From Curvibacter sp. GWA2_64_110 (lineage in GTDB: Bacteria > Pseudomonadota > Gammaproteobacteria > Burkholderiales > Burkholderiaceae_C), in the NCBI GenBank assembly GCA_001797315.1, contig MGPC01000029.1:1-64000 (forward strand): a DNA stretch of 64,000 nt, written 5' to 3'. Both the position numbers and the translations under genes were made by a program. The notes beneath the pieces were generated by a model. That model saw only the letters and a program-made list of their open reading frames with translations. It was not told the DNA's origin and searched no databases. Shown here one piece after another: positions 18,080 through 27,667 of the stretch (position 1 is its first letter; each line of letters begins with the position of its first letter).

Positions 18080-18964
18080 ATGAAGACCCCGCACGACCTC
18101 AACGAACGCACCCTGGCCGACGCCTGGGCCGACCTCAAGGCGCATGCTGACGCCGGCCTGCCGTTGCAGGCCGATGCCTTTCGCCTGGCCTTTGCCGATC
18201 CCGAGTTCCTGCTGCGCCGCGAAACGCGCGGCATCCGCTTCCAGCTCGAGATGCTCAAGCCGGACCTTGACCAGCAGGCGCAAGGCATCGAGAACACCAT
18301 CGTGGTCTTTGGCAGTGCACGCTTTCCCACGCCAGAACAGGCCCAGGCCCAACTGGAGCAGGCGCACGTCAGCGGCGATGCACAGGCCCTGGCACGCGCG
18401 GAGCGTGATGTCCGTAATGCGGGTCATTACGAGCAGGCCCGGCTGTTCGGCCGGCTGGTGGCCGAACACAGCAGCAAGCTGCCAGAAAAGGAGCGCCTGT
18501 TCATCTGCACCGGGGGCGGCCCCGGCATCATGGAGGCGGCCAACCGCGGCGCCCACGAGATGGGCGCGCCCACCGTGGGGCTGAACATTGCCCTGCCCTT
18601 CGAGCAGTCCCCCAACCCCTACATCACGCCCAGCCTGAGTTTCAAGTTCCACTACTTCGCGCTGCGCAAAATGCATTTCATGATGCGCGCCAAGGCCTTG
18701 GTGGCCTTCCCTGGCGGCTTCGGCACGCTGGACGAACTGTTCGAAATCCTGACTCTGGTCCAGACCGGCAAGTCCGAACCGGTACCCGTGGTGCTGTACG
18801 GCAGCCGCTTCTGGCGGCGACTGGTCAACTTCGACATGCTGGTCGAGGAAGGTGTGATATCCCCCAAGGATGTGGCGCTTTTCACGTTTGTCGACACGCC
18901 CGAGGCCGCCTGGGAATCTATCCAGTCGTTTTACCGGCTGGAGAATGCGGCAGGCCGGCCCTGA
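18080..18964 (+). CDS. LOG-family (lysine decarboxylase-like fold) nucleotide nucleosidase
   Basis: A 294-residue Rossmann-fold protein of the LOG/YgdH type. It contains CTGGGPGIMEAANRGAHE and the signature PGGFGTLDELFE, which in characterised members form the active site cleaving nucleoside 5'-monophosphates to ribose 5-phosphate and free base. It is longer than plant LOG because of an extra N-terminal helical part (about 1-70). It is the third gene in line with the phosphorylase-like and PRPP-synthetase-like proteins, 9 bp after the latter, so all three could act on nucleotide ribose. Its 3' end overlaps the convergent MFS gene by 47 bp. Confidence 0.85.
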   Translation: MKTPHDLNERTLADAWADLKAHADAGLPLQADAFRLAFADPEFLLRRETRGIRFQLEMLKPDLDQQAQGIENTIVVFGSARFPTPEQAQAQLEQAHVSGDAQALARAERDVRNAGHYEQARLFGRLVAEHSSKLPEKERLFICTGGGPGIMEAANRGAHEMGAPTVGLNIALPFEQSPNPYITPSLSFKFHYFALRKMHFMMRAKALVAFPGGFGTLDELFEILTLVQTGKSEPVPVVLYGSRFWRRLVNFDMLVEEGVISPKDVALFTFVDTPEAAWESIQSFYRLENAAGRP

Positions 18965-20147
18965 GTCCCCAGGCCATCCGGGCGCCCAGCCCGACGACGG
19001 TACCGACAGTCCAGAACACCACCGAAACCCCCACCACCGCGCCGATGCTGCCAAACAGCATCGGCATGAGCACGCTGGAGCCGTTGAGCGACATCAGGCG
19101 CAGGCCCAGCGCCTCGCCATGGCGATCGCTCGGTGTGATCTGGTGCAAGGTGCTCATGATCATGGGCTGCACCGACCCCAGCACCAGGCCCAGCAGCACC
19201 GAGCACAGGCCCATGCTCCAGGCCGTCGGCATGAAAGGGTAGATGCCGAACAGCAAGGCGGTCAGTAGCATGGCCCCTGAGATAACCACCCACTCGCGCA
19301 AACGTGCCGCCAGCCAGGGCATGCTCAGGCGCACCACCGCTGCCGCCAGCGCGAAACTGCCCAGCAGCGTGCCGATGACCGAGGCACTGTAGCCGCGCTC
19401 GTGCCCCAGCACCGGCACCACGAAGGTGTGCACATCCCAGCAGGACGAGAGAAACCAGTTCACCAGCAGCAGCCGGCGCAGCATCGGCTCGTGCAGCAGG
19501 TCCCAGGCACGGCGCGTGCCGGCATCGGCAGCCACCGCCGCCGTCGGCAACTCCGGCGTGCGCCGCACCCACCACCACGTGGCCAGCGGCAGCAGCGCCA
19601 TCAGCAGAAAGGCCGTGCGGTAGCCCGACAGGTCGCCCGCCTGACCGCCAAAGAACGCGCCCGCATGGTCGATCAGCAAGCCAGCGGCGAAAGGGCCGAG
19701 GAAATTCGACGCCGCCGGCCCGATTGAAAGCCAGCTGAACACCTGCTTGAGCTCGGTGGCATCGCGCGCCGCACGGCCCACATGCCGTTGCAGAGCAATC
19801 GCTGCCGCACCGGTGGCGCCGCCGGTCAGCAAAGCACTGAGACAGAGCACAGGGAAGATCGGAAAAACCACGGCCAGCCCAGCGCCCAGCGTGGCCGCCA
19901 TGACGCTGAAGCCGACCGGACGCTTGAGGCCGTGGCGATCGGCATAACGCCCCGCCGGCAAGGCCAGGAACACCTGTGTCAGCGCAAACAGGGCCAGCAG
20001 CACGCCCACCGCCAGCGGGCTGTAGCCTTCGCGCAGCGCCAGCAGGGGTGCCGCCATGCGCATGCCGGCCATGCAGGCGTGCAAGCAGATGTGACCGCCG
20101 ATCAGGCGCGCCAGCGCGAAGCGCGGAGCAGCCCCGGTCCCAGACAT
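18918..20147 (-). CDS. MFS transporter
   Basis: A 409-residue major facilitator with about twelve hydrophobic segments. The A-like motif after the second helix reads GRYADRHGLKRPVG, placing it among drug-efflux-type MFS proteins. Substrate unknown. The ATG at 20147 is preferred because AAGGG lies eight bases upstream within the rmuC end; a GTG overlapping the rmuC stop (20156) is the alternative. The gene is coupled to rmuC and its 3' end overlaps the LOG-family gene on the other strand. Confidence 0.88.
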   Translation of the reverse strand: MSGTGAAPRFALARLIGGHICLHACMAGMRMAAPLLALREGYSPLAVGVLLALFALTQVFLALPAGRYADRHGLKRPVGFSVMAATLGAGLAVVFPIFPVLCLSALLTGGATGAAAIALQRHVGRAARDATELKQVFSWLSIGPAASNFLGPFAAGLLIDHAGAFFGGQAGDLSGYRTAFLLMALLPLATWWWVRRTPELPTAAVAADAGTRRAWDLLHEPMLRRLLLVNWFLSSCWDVHTFVVPVLGHERGYSASVIGTLLGSFALAAAVVRLSMPWLAARLREWVVISGAMLLTALLFGIYPFMPTAWSMGLCSVLLGLVLGSVQPMIMSTLHQITPSDRHGEALGLRLMSLNGSSVLMPMLFGSIGAVVGVSVVFWTVGTVVGLGARMAWGLRAGLPHSPAGKTTG

Positions 20148-20152
20148 TGGCG

Positions 20153-21535
20153 TCACCCTTCGTCGGCCTCTTTGTCCAGCGGCAGCAGGGCCTGCGCCTG
20201 CGCGTCGGGCAGCGCTTCGACCTGGCGCAGTACACGGCCCATGGCGCGGCTGCGGGTCTCGGCACTGTTCAGGGTGTTGAGCACGGTCTCGGTCTGCGAC
20301 TTGACCTTGGCCAGCACGTCACCGAACTTGCCGAACTCAGTCTTGACCGCACCCAGCACCTGCCACACCTCGCTCGAGCGTTTTTCCAGCGCCAGCGTGC
20401 GAAAGCCCATCTGCAACGAACTGAGCATGGCCAGCAGCGTGGTCGGGCCGGCCAGCGTGATGCGGTGCTCGCGTTGCAAGGCTTCCATCAGACCGGGCCG
20501 GCGCAGCACTTCGGCGTACAGGCCCTCGGTCGGCAGGAACAGGATGGCGAAATCGGTGGTGTACGGCGGCTCGATGTATTTCTCGGCAATCGACTTGGCT
20601 TCCAGCCGGATGCGCGCCTCCAGCGCCTTGGCCGCTGCCTCGGCCGCCACGGCATCGGCACGCTGCTGCGCGTCGAGCAGACGCTCGTAATCCTCGTTCG
20701 GGAACTTGGAATCGATCGGCAACCACAAGGGCTCGCCGTTGTCGGATTTGCCCGGCAGCTTGATGGCGAAGTCCACCACGTTCTTGCTGCCGGGGCGCGT
20801 GGCAATCTGGGCGGCGTACTGGTCGGGCACGAACACCTGCTCCAGCAGCGCGGCCAGTTGCGCCTCGCCGAACATGCCGCGCGTCTTGACGTTGGTCAGC
20901 AGGTGCTTGAGGTCGCCGACGCCGGCGGCCAGCGTCTGCATCTCCCCCAGTCCCTTGTGCACCTGTTCCAGCCGATCGGCCACCTGTTTGAAGCTCTCGC
21001 CCAGGCGTGCGTGCAGCGTAGTCTGCAGTTTCTCGTCCACGGTGGCGCGCATCTCGTCCAGCTTGGCGATATTGGTCTGCTGCAACTGCGCCAACTGCGC
21101 CTCCAGCGTGGCGCGCACCTCGGACATGCGGCGGGCATTGGACTCGCTCAAGTTGGAAAGCTGCAGCGTCAAGGTATCAGAGAGCGTCTTCTGCAGCAGC
21201 GCCAGTTGCTGGCCGAAGGCGTCGATCTGGGTGTTCTGCGTGCGCGTGGCCTCGGCCGCCTGCTGCACCAGGCTCTGCTGAAAGGTGGCCAGGTTCTGCG
21301 CCAGTTCCAGCCGCCCGTTGCGTGCCGACTCGCCGATCTCATGACGCAGCTCGCGCTCCAGCCGTTCGCTGCTGGACTGCAGAGCGCTCAGCAGCTCAGC
21401 CTGGGGCGCAGCTGCATCGCCGCGCCGCAACGCGAGTCTGAGCAGCAGCAACAGATTCAGCGCCGCCAGCGCCAGCACGGACCAAAGCAAGATGTCGTTC
21501 AAACCGGTTTCCTCCAACACCGTATTGTTGTTCAA
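20153..21535 (-). CDS. rmuC: DNA recombination protein RmuC
   Basis: A 460-residue protein with an N-terminal membrane segment (ILLWSVLALAALNLLLLLRLAL), a long coiled coil (about 50-200, rich in Ala, Leu, Gln and Glu) and the conserved RmuC nuclease-like domain (about 215-400; ISKFPNEDY-type region seen as WLPIDSKFPNEDYERLLDAQ, and TDFAILFLPTEGLYAEVLRR). RmuC limits inversion at short inverted repeats in E. coli; its biochemical activity is inferred from the PD-(D/E)XK-like fold. It diverges from the MarR regulator. Confidence 0.93.
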   Translation of the reverse strand: MNNNTVLEETGLNDILLWSVLALAALNLLLLLRLALRRGDAAAPQAELLSALQSSSERLERELRHEIGESARNGRLELAQNLATFQQSLVQQAAEATRTQNTQIDAFGQQLALLQKTLSDTLTLQLSNLSESNARRMSEVRATLEAQLAQLQQTNIAKLDEMRATVDEKLQTTLHARLGESFKQVADRLEQVHKGLGEMQTLAAGVGDLKHLLTNVKTRGMFGEAQLAALLEQVFVPDQYAAQIATRPGSKNVVDFAIKLPGKSDNGEPLWLPIDSKFPNEDYERLLDAQQRADAVAAEAAAKALEARIRLEAKSIAEKYIEPPYTTDFAILFLPTEGLYAEVLRRPGLMEALQREHRITLAGPTTLLAMLSSLQMGFRTLALEKRSSEVWQVLGAVKTEFGKFGDVLAKVKSQTETVLNTLNSAETRSRAMGRVLRQVEALPDAQAQALLPLDKEADEG

Positions 21536-21585
21536 AATGCAGCCTTGGATAGGCTTGCCATGAGAGAGGCTGTTCAGTCAATAAC

Positions 21586-21597
21586 ATTTGTACAAAT
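21586..21597. promoter_or_regulatory. Palindrome upstream of the MarR regulator, possible operator
   Basis: ATTTGTACAAAT is a perfect 12-bp palindrome between rmuC and marR, 12-23 bases before the MarR ATG. Its position suits autoregulation by a dimeric MarR protein. This is inference from symmetry and location. Confidence 0.4.
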
Positions 21598-21608
21598 ACA
21601 ATTACCGT

Positions 21609-22154
21609 ATGACCTCAACCAGCAGTACGTCCAGGCCGGTACGGCCCGGAGCCGTCAATCCGCGCCGCCCCCACGCGACGGCGACCGATGCGGTCGAGCC
21701 GGCCGTCCTGGCCCTACGCCGGTTCCGGGTGATCTTCAATGCCGTGCGCACCCATTTCCAGCAGGTCGAAAAGCGCACAGGCACCGGTGCAGCCCAACTG
21801 CGTGCTCTGAGCGTCCTGCGCGAGCAACCCGGCATCCGCCTGAGCGAACTGGCGCAAGCCATGGACGTGCATCAATCGACCGCCAGCAATCTGGTGAAAA
21901 CGTTGCTGGAACGCGAGCTGATTGCCGCGCTCCAGAATGGCACCGATCGCCGGGTACGGCACCTGCACCTGCTGCCCGCCGGGACCAGAATCCTGCAGCG
22001 TATGCGCGGCCCCTACATCGGCGTGCTGCCGCAGGCCCTGGGCACCTTGCCGCCACAGACGCTCTTGCGTCTCAACGCGGATCTGGATGTGCTGATTGCG
22101 GCGATGCACACCGATGACACCGCCGCCATGACGCCGCTGGCCAACCAACTTTAG
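21609..22154 (+). CDS. MarR family transcriptional regulator
   Basis: A 181-residue winged helix-turn-helix regulator. The DNA-binding region is GIRLSELAQAMDVHQSTASN followed by LVKTLLERELIA and the wing with DRRVRHLHLLPAG. The N-terminal 35 residues are Pro/Arg-rich and lie outside the fold. The ATG at 21609 is preferred to an upstream TTG because the palindrome 21586-21597 would otherwise fall in the coding region. It precedes a Kef-like antiporter by 23 bp and may control it; ligand unknown. Confidence 0.88.
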   Translation: MTSTSSTSRPVRPGAVNPRRPHATATDAVEPAVLALRRFRVIFNAVRTHFQQVEKRTGTGAAQLRALSVLREQPGIRLSELAQAMDVHQSTASNLVKTLLERELIAALQNGTDRRVRHLHLLPAGTRILQRMRGPYIGVLPQALGTLPPQTLLRLNADLDVLIAAMHTDDTAAMTPLANQL

Positions 22155-22177
22155 ACGGCCGCACGCAAGGAATGAGC

Positions 22178-23425
22178 ATGACCGACTTGATACAGTTCTG
22201 GCCCGAATGGATCCAGCCCTCTGCCGGCCTGCCCACCGTGCAGTGGGCCGTACTGCTGGCACTGGCAGCAGCGGCCGGGCATCTGCTGCAGCGCCACCTC
22301 GGCCTGCCGAAAGTCCTGGGCTATTCAATCGTCGGCGCCCTGGCCGGCTTCACCGGCTTTACCACCGCCCGCTGGCCGCTGGAAGGCATCGGCCTGTTCA
22401 TGGTCGAACTCGGCCTGTCCGTCCTGCTGTTCGAGGCCGGCGGTCGCCTCACCTTGCGCTGGTTCCGCCACAACCCCATGCTGCTGGTGCAAAGTCTGGC
22501 CGAAACTGCCCTCACCTATGCGGCGGTGTACTGGGTGCTACAGCTGCTCGAGGTCAGCTCCGCACTGCTCGCACCGCTGTCACTCTTGGCAATGGCCACT
22601 TCTCCTGCCGTATTGATGCGCGTAGCGGCCGACATCCGCGCCAGCGGGCCCGTGACTGACCGTGCCATCACGCTGGCCGCACTCAACACGCTGTACGTGC
22701 TCGCACTGGGGGGCGTCATGGCACGTTTCCTGGGACGCCCGGCGTCCTCGCTCATGGAGGCTTTTGTCCCGATTGTCCTGCTGCTCAGCAGCTCAGTGCT
22801 GTTCGGGGCCGTCCTGGCCCTGGCGCTGCGGGCGACCCTGCGTTTCATGAGTCCGACCAGCGAAAACACCTCCGTTGCGCTGCTGGCCCTGGTTGCGGCC
22901 TGCACCACGCTGGCCGCCAACTTCGGCGGCTCGGCGCCGCTGGCGGCCTTGCTGGCCGGCATCCTGCTCAAGACCCTGCATCCCCGGCCCTGGTCGTGGC
23001 CACGCCAGTTCGGCACAGCATCCTCCATCCTGACCATCCTGATGTTTGTACTGGTGTCCATGGCGGCCGCCCAGGCCGATTGGGACCTTCCTGCACTCAG
23101 CCTCATTGCCGCCATCGTGCTGGCACGCACACTGGCCAAGACAGCCGCCATCGGTGTCGGCAGCCTCGGCAGCGGCGCCAGCCTGCCCCAGGCCTTCTGG
23201 ACTGCGAGCGCCATGTGGCCGATGTCGGCGGTGGCTTTGCTGCTGCTGTCGCAATTCGTGCAGTTCGCGCCGACGCTGGGAGCCCAGATCGCCGCCATGG
23301 CACTGCCATTGATCCTGTTCATGGAGGTGCTGGGCGCACTGATGAGCACAGTCGCCCTGCAACGCAGCGGTGAGGCATCGCAGCCACCGGCACTGCAACG
23401 TCCAAGCCGGAGGGAAAACGCATGA
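22178..23425 (+). CDS. Cation:proton antiporter, CPA2 (Kef-like) without RCK domain
   Basis: A 415-residue integral membrane protein with about twelve transmembrane segments of the sodium/proton exchanger (CPA2) type. The early segments ([20 protein letters not shown]) and the glycine-rich [14 protein letters not shown] resemble KefB/KefC membrane domains. There is no C-terminal TrkA-N/RCK nucleotide-binding domain, so gating must work differently from KefC. The ATG at 22178 has AAGGA six bases upstream; an ATG at 22172 is too close to it. It overlaps the next gene, a gamma-glutamate ligase relative, by four bases (ATGA). Confidence 0.85.
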   Translation: MTDLIQFWPEWIQPSAGLPTVQWAVLLALAAAAGHLLQRHLGLPKVLGYSIVGALAGFTGFTTARWPLEGIGLFMVELGLSVLLFEAGGRLTLRWFRHNPMLLVQSLAETALTYAAVYWVLQLLEVSSALLAPLSLLAMATSPAVLMRVAADIRASGPVTDRAITLAALNTLYVLALGGVMARFLGRPASSLMEAFVPIVLLLSSSVLFGAVLALALRATLRFMSPTSENTSVALLALVAACTTLAANFGGSAPLAALLAGILLKTLHPRPWSWPRQFGTASSILTILMFVLVSMAAAQADWDLPALSLIAAIVLARTLAKTAAIGVGSLGSGASLPQAFWTASAMWPMSAVALLLLSQFVQFAPTLGAQIAAMALPLILFMEVLGALMSTVALQRSGEASQPPALQRPSRRENA

Positions 23426-24537
23426 CGCTGGAAGTCTTTCATCACTCTGAAGCGCTGTCACTCGGCGTCGAACTGGAACTGCAGCTGGTCAACACCCACG
23501 ACTACGATCTGGCGCCGTATGCCGATGACATGCTGCGCCTGATGCGCAAGCACAAGCTGCCCGGCAGCGTGGTGCCGGAGATCACTTCGAGCATGATCGA
23601 AATCTCGACAGGCATTTGTCACTCCTCGGCCGAGGTCTTGGGCCAGCTGGGCCAGATCCGCGATGCCCTGGTGCAGTGTGCCGATAAACTCAACATTGCC
23701 GTAGTCGGCGGCGGAACGCATCCGTTTCAGCAATGGCACGAGCGGCGCATCTACGACAAGCCGCGATTTCGGCAAGTCTCTGAACTCTATGGCTACCTGT
23801 CCAAGCAGTTCACCATTTTTGGCCAGCATGTCCACGTGGGCTGTCCGGACGCTGACAGCGCCCTGCTGATGCTGCACCGCATGTCACGCTATATCCCGCA
23901 CTTCATTGCCCTGTCCGCCTCCTCCCCCTTTGTGCAAGGCCAGGACACGGCCTTCGACTCGGCGCGCCTGAATTCGGTGTTTGCCTTCCCCCTGTCCGGA
24001 CGCGCCCCATTTACGCTGAGCTGGGATGGATTCACAGCGTACTTCGACAAGATGTACCGCACGGGTGTGGTTAACAGCATGAAGGATTTTTATTGGGATA
24101 TTCGACCGAAGCCAGAGTTCGGAACGATCGAAATCCGGGTGTTCGACACGCCATTGACCATCGAGCGCGCGGCCGCCCTTTCAGGGTATGTGCAATCGCT
24201 GGCCGCCTGGTTCCTGCAGGAACGCCCCTTCATGCCCACCGAGGACGATTATTTGGTTTACACCTACAACCGCTTTCAGGCCTGCCGCTTCGGCCTGGAT
24301 GCTGTGTATGTTGATCCGGCCAGCGGCGAGCACCTGCCGCTGCGGGAACATATCCTGCAGACAATCGACCAGATTGAATCGCATGGCGTGTCCCTGGGGG
24401 CGCAATCCGGCATCGAGTTGTTGCGCCGGAGTACGGCCAGCGGTCACAACGAAGCCCGCTGGCTGAGAGAGTGTCAGGCACGGGAGCTTCTGTTGGCCGA
24501 AGTGACACGCCAAGCCAGCAATCAGTTTCGCCGCTAG
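23422..24537 (+). CDS. YbdK-type carboxylate-amine ligase (glutamate--cysteine ligase 2 family)
   Basis: A 371-residue ATP-grasp-like ligase of the GCS2 family. Typical family features are [11 protein letters not shown] near the N-terminus, [21 protein letters not shown] and [19 protein letters not shown]. coli YbdK has weak gamma-glutamylcysteine ligase activity; the physiological substrates of the family are not settled. Start overlaps the antiporter stop (ATGA), so the two are made together. Since Kef antiporters are gated by glutathione adducts, a gamma-glutamyl product acting on the antiporter is an appealing but untested idea. Confidence 0.88.
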   Translation: MTLEVFHHSEALSLGVELELQLVNTHDYDLAPYADDMLRLMRKHKLPGSVVPEITSSMIEISTGICHSSAEVLGQLGQIRDALVQCADKLNIAVVGGGTHPFQQWHERRIYDKPRFRQVSELYGYLSKQFTIFGQHVHVGCPDADSALLMLHRMSRYIPHFIALSASSPFVQGQDTAFDSARLNSVFAFPLSGRAPFTLSWDGFTAYFDKMYRTGVVNSMKDFYWDIRPKPEFGTIEIRVFDTPLTIERAAALSGYVQSLAAWFLQERPFMPTEDDYLVYTYNRFQACRFGLDAVYVDPASGEHLPLREHILQTIDQIESHGVSLGAQSGIELLRRSTASGHNEARWLRECQARELLLAEVTRQASNQFRR

Positions 24538-24541
24538 AGCC

Positions 24542-25528
24542 TCAGGTCTTACCCAGCACCTGCGGGTTCAGCGGAGTCAGCCCCTTGTTCTTCGTGAAGA
24601 ACTCGATCAGGTTGTCGGCGGCCAGATTGGCCATGGCCTGACGCGTCGGTACGCTGGCGCTGGCAATGTGCGGCGTCAGCACCACATTCGGCACGGTCAG
24701 CAGGTCCGGGTGCACGGCGGGTTCGCCCTCGAACACGTCCAGGCCGGCCGCGGCAATGCGCTTGTCGCGCAGCGCCGCGGCGAGTGCTGCGTCATCCACA
24801 ATGCCGCCGCGCGCGATATTGACCAACGTGGCCGTGGGTTTCATCTGCGCCAGTTCGGCTGCACCGATGGTGTGATGGGAGGCGGCCGAGTACGGCAACA
24901 CCAGCACCAGGTGGTCAGCCATCTTCAGCAGCTCCTCCTTGCCAACATAGCGCGCCTTGCAATCGGCCTCGGTCGCGGCATCCAGGCGCGACCGGTTGTG
25001 GTAGATCACATTCATGCCGAAGCCGTGCGCGCCGCGCCGGGCAATGCCCTGGCCGATACGGCCCATGCCCAGGATGCCCAACGTGGCGCCATGGATGTCG
25101 GAGCCGGCGAACATGTCGTAGCTCCACTTGGTCCACTGGCCGGCGCGCAGGTAATGCTCGCTCTCGGTGATGCGGCGCGCGGTGGCCATCAGCAGCGCGA
25201 AGCCGAAATCGGCCGTGGTCTCGGTCAGCACGTCGGGCGTGTTGGTGCCCAGCACGCCGCGTGCCGTCATGGCATCGAGGTCGAAGTTGTTGTAGCCCAC
25301 AGCCATGTTGGCGCAGATCTTCAGTTGCGGGCAGGCTGCCAGCACCTCGGCGTCGACGCGGTCGCTGCCGGTCGTGAAGGCGCCGTCCTTGCCGCGCAGG
25401 TGTTCGGTCAGTTCGGCCTTGCTCCAGACCACGTCGGCCTGATTGGACTCGACTTCAAAGTGCTGCGTCAGACGCTCGATCACTTCAGGAAAAACGGCGC
25501 GGGCCACTAGGATACGGGGTTTGCTCAT
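24542..25528 (-). CDS. D-2-hydroxyacid dehydrogenase (glyoxylate/hydroxypyruvate reductase type)
   Basis: A 328-residue NAD(P)-dependent dehydrogenase. The Rossmann motif is LGILGMGRIGQGIARRG; the catalytic residues are the Arg in NIARGGIVDD, the Glu in VFEGEP and the His in LTPHIASAS. Similarity to GhrB/2-ketogluconate reductase suggests reduction of glyoxylate, hydroxypyruvate or 2-ketogluconate; the exact substrate is not readable. It is the last gene of a five-gene minus-strand group and lies 13 bp after the Na+/H+ antiporter gene. Confidence 0.88.
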   Translation of the reverse strand: MSKPRILVARAVFPEVIERLTQHFEVESNQADVVWSKAELTEHLRGKDGAFTTGSDRVDAEVLAACPQLKICANMAVGYNNFDLDAMTARGVLGTNTPDVLTETTADFGFALLMATARRITESEHYLRAGQWTKWSYDMFAGSDIHGATLGILGMGRIGQGIARRGAHGFGMNVIYHNRSRLDAATEADCKARYVGKEELLKMADHLVLVLPYSAASHHTIGAAELAQMKPTATLVNIARGGIVDDAALAAALRDKRIAAAGLDVFEGEPAVHPDLLTVPNVVLTPHIASASVPTRQAMANLAADNLIEFFTKNKGLTPLNPQVLGKT

Positions 25529-25541
25529 TTGTGTTTCTTTC

Positions 25542-26954
25542 TCAACGGAACCAGATGAAGGTCATAACGATAAACAAAGGGACCAGAATGGCGCCCGACC
25601 AAAGCATGTAGCCAAAGAAGCTCGGCATCTTCACGCCCCGATCCTCTGCAATCGCCTTGACCATGAGGTTGGGCGCATTGCCGATATAGGTGTTGGCCCC
25701 CATGAACACGGCGCCAGCCGAAATGGCTGCCAAGGTCGGTGCGAGCGTGCTCATCAGCACCGTCGGATCGCCGCCGGCGGTATTGAAAAAGACAAGGTAG
25801 GTCGGCGCATTGTCGAGAAAGGAACTCAATGCGCCAGCCGCCCAGAAATACATGGCCGGATCGGGTGATCCGTCAGGACGCGTCACAGCAGACACCACGG
25901 CGCCGAACGGGCCATGGATGCCGGCCTTGAGCATGGCGATCACCGGGATGATGGTCAGGAAGATGCCGGCGAACAGCTTGGCCACTTCCTGCATCGGGCT
26001 CCACGAAAACTGGTTGTCGACGTGCACCCCGGTCGGCGTGATCTGGAGCGATACCAGTGTCACACAAATCAGGCCGATATCGCGGACCAGCCCCGGCAGA
26101 CCAACCTCCGTACCGACGATGTGGAACACCAGACTGGACTTCCAGAAGCCGCTGAGCAGCACCAGAGCGACGATGGCACCCAGCAGCCAGAAGTTGGCCA
26201 CACCATCGAACCCAATGCGCCGGCTGTCCGGCGTCGGGTCCGCCGGCAGGATTTCCTCGCGCCGATGGTAAAACCACCAGTCCAGCGCGTAAAACAACGC
26301 CAGCAAACAGCCAATCAGGAACAGGGTTTCGGGAAAGATGTGGCTCACGGTCCAAAAGAAGTCCACGCCCTTGAGAAAGCCCAGGAACAGCGGCGGATCG
26401 CCCAAAGGCGTAAGGGAACCGCCGGCATTGGACACGATGAAGATGAAGAAGACCACCACGTGCGCCTTGTGCTTGCGGTTGTCATTGGCGCGAATGAGAG
26501 GTCGAATCATCAGCATGGAAGCACCGGTCGTTCCCATGAAGCTGGCCAGCACTGCGCCGATGGCCAGAATCGAAGCATTCAGTCCCGGACTGCCATGCAG
26601 ATTGCCGCGGATGTAGATGCCGCCCGCCACGGTAAACAGGGCCGTCAGCAGAATGATGAAGGGGATGTACTCGGCCAGCATGGCATGCGCCAAGTTGACC
26701 ACGGCCGCTCCAGCGCCGAAGGCCACAGCGAATGGGAGCAGAAAGGCCAACGCCCAGGCTGCTGCCACCTTGCCGAAATGGTGGTGCCAGAAAATAGGCG
26801 CAACCAAGGGCATCACGGCAATCGACAGCAGGAGGCCCGCAAACGGCACACCCCACAGCACCGACAGCTGCCCGCCATCGAGTTCGGCAGCAGCGGCCAG
26901 CCCCGGCCAGACGGCCAGCAGTCCCCAAGCCAGGGCCCAACGGTAGATTTTCAT
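25542..26954 (-). CDS. Sodium:proton antiporter (CitMHS_2/NhaD-like)
   Basis: A 470-residue inner-membrane protein with an N-terminal signal-like helix and about twelve further hydrophobic segments. Conserved features include FMGTTGASMLMIRPLI, SNAGGSLTPLGDPPLFLGFL and SSFLDNAPTYLVFFNTAGG, which fit the ion-transporter superfamily members annotated as sodium:proton antiporters. The ATG at 26954 has AGGAGA at a good distance; the ATG at 26960 is nearer. It lies between a nitroreductase gene and a hydroxyacid dehydrogenase gene, with no obvious functional link. Confidence 0.85.
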   Translation of the reverse strand: MKIYRWALAWGLLAVWPGLAAAAELDGGQLSVLWGVPFAGLLLSIAVMPLVAPIFWHHHFGKVAAAWALAFLLPFAVAFGAGAAVVNLAHAMLAEYIPFIILLTALFTVAGGIYIRGNLHGSPGLNASILAIGAVLASFMGTTGASMLMIRPLIRANDNRKHKAHVVVFFIFIVSNAGGSLTPLGDPPLFLGFLKGVDFFWTVSHIFPETLFLIGCLLALFYALDWWFYHRREEILPADPTPDSRRIGFDGVANFWLLGAIVALVLLSGFWKSSLVFHIVGTEVGLPGLVRDIGLICVTLVSLQITPTGVHVDNQFSWSPMQEVAKLFAGIFLTIIPVIAMLKAGIHGPFGAVVSAVTRPDGSPDPAMYFWAAGALSSFLDNAPTYLVFFNTAGGDPTVLMSTLAPTLAAISAGAVFMGANTYIGNAPNLMVKAIAEDRGVKMPSFFGYMLWSGAILVPLFIVMTFIWFR

Positions 26955-26971
26955 TTTCATGTCTCCTAATT

Positions 26972-27667
26972 TCAATCCAGCCAACGCGTGAACTCCGCCA
27001 CCGGAACCCTCGGTGTATGGAAGGTGTTCACGATGTCCTTGTCGTCGGCATAACCCAGCGCCATGCCGCACACCAGCATCTCATCCGGCCCGGCCCCGAT
27101 GTGCGGCAGGATGATTTTTCCAAAATGATTCCAGGCCGCCTGCGGGCAGGTGTGCAAGCCGTACGCACGCGCTGCCAGCATCAGGTTCTGCAGAAACATG
27201 CCGTAATCCACCAGCGAACCCCGACCCATGACGCGATCGATCGTGAACATCAACCCCACCGGGGCATCAAAGAAACGGAAGTTGCGCTGGTGCTGAAGAT
27301 GCATCTTGTCCTTGTCGCCCTTGCCGATGCCCAGCAGGCCGTACAGGCCCCAGCCGTTCTCGCGCCGGCGGTCAATGTAGGGGCTGACCCATTGCTCCGG
27401 GTAGTAGTCGTATTCCTCACGGTATTCACTGGCCAGCGCCGGATTGGCACGCAAGGCGTCATGGGCGGCACAGACCTTGTCCACCAGCGTGTCCCGGCTC
27501 TGGCCCTGCAGCACATAAACCTTCCAGGGTTGGGTGTTGGTGCCCGACGGTGCCCGGCTGGCCAACTGCAGCAGTTCCGTGATGAACTCGCGTGCCACGG
27601 CTTGCGGCGTAAAGGCACGGATCGACATGCGCGAATTGATCGCGTCAGCCACGGTCATGGGGGTCAT
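26972..27667 (-). CDS. Nitroreductase family protein (FMN-dependent)
   Basis: A 231-residue FMN-binding NAD(P)H oxidoreductase. The N-terminal [15 protein letters not shown] and the [15 protein letters not shown] segment bind the FMN phosphate and ring; the C-terminal part with MALGYADD is typical. It may reduce nitroaromatics or quinones; the natural substrate is unknown. Its ATG overlaps the stop of the thioesterase gene by four bases, so both are probably translated together. Confidence 0.9.
   Translation of the reverse strand: MTPMTVADAINSRMSIRAFTPQAVAREFITELLQLASRAPSGTNTQPWKVYVLQGQSRDTLVDKVCAAHDALRANPALASEYREEYDYYPEQWVSPYIDRRRENGWGLYGLLGIGKGDKDKMHLQHQRNFRFFDAPVGLMFTIDRVMGRGSLVDYGMFLQNLMLAARAYGLHTCPQAAWNHFGKIILPHIGAGPDEMLVCGMALGYADDKDIVNTFHTPRVPVAEFTRWLD

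Noticed and set aside
17132-19054. Minus-strand open frame of about 640 codons across the PRPP-synthetase-like and LOG genes
   Set aside because: Shadow of three plus-strand genes with clear motifs; composition typical of antisense frames.
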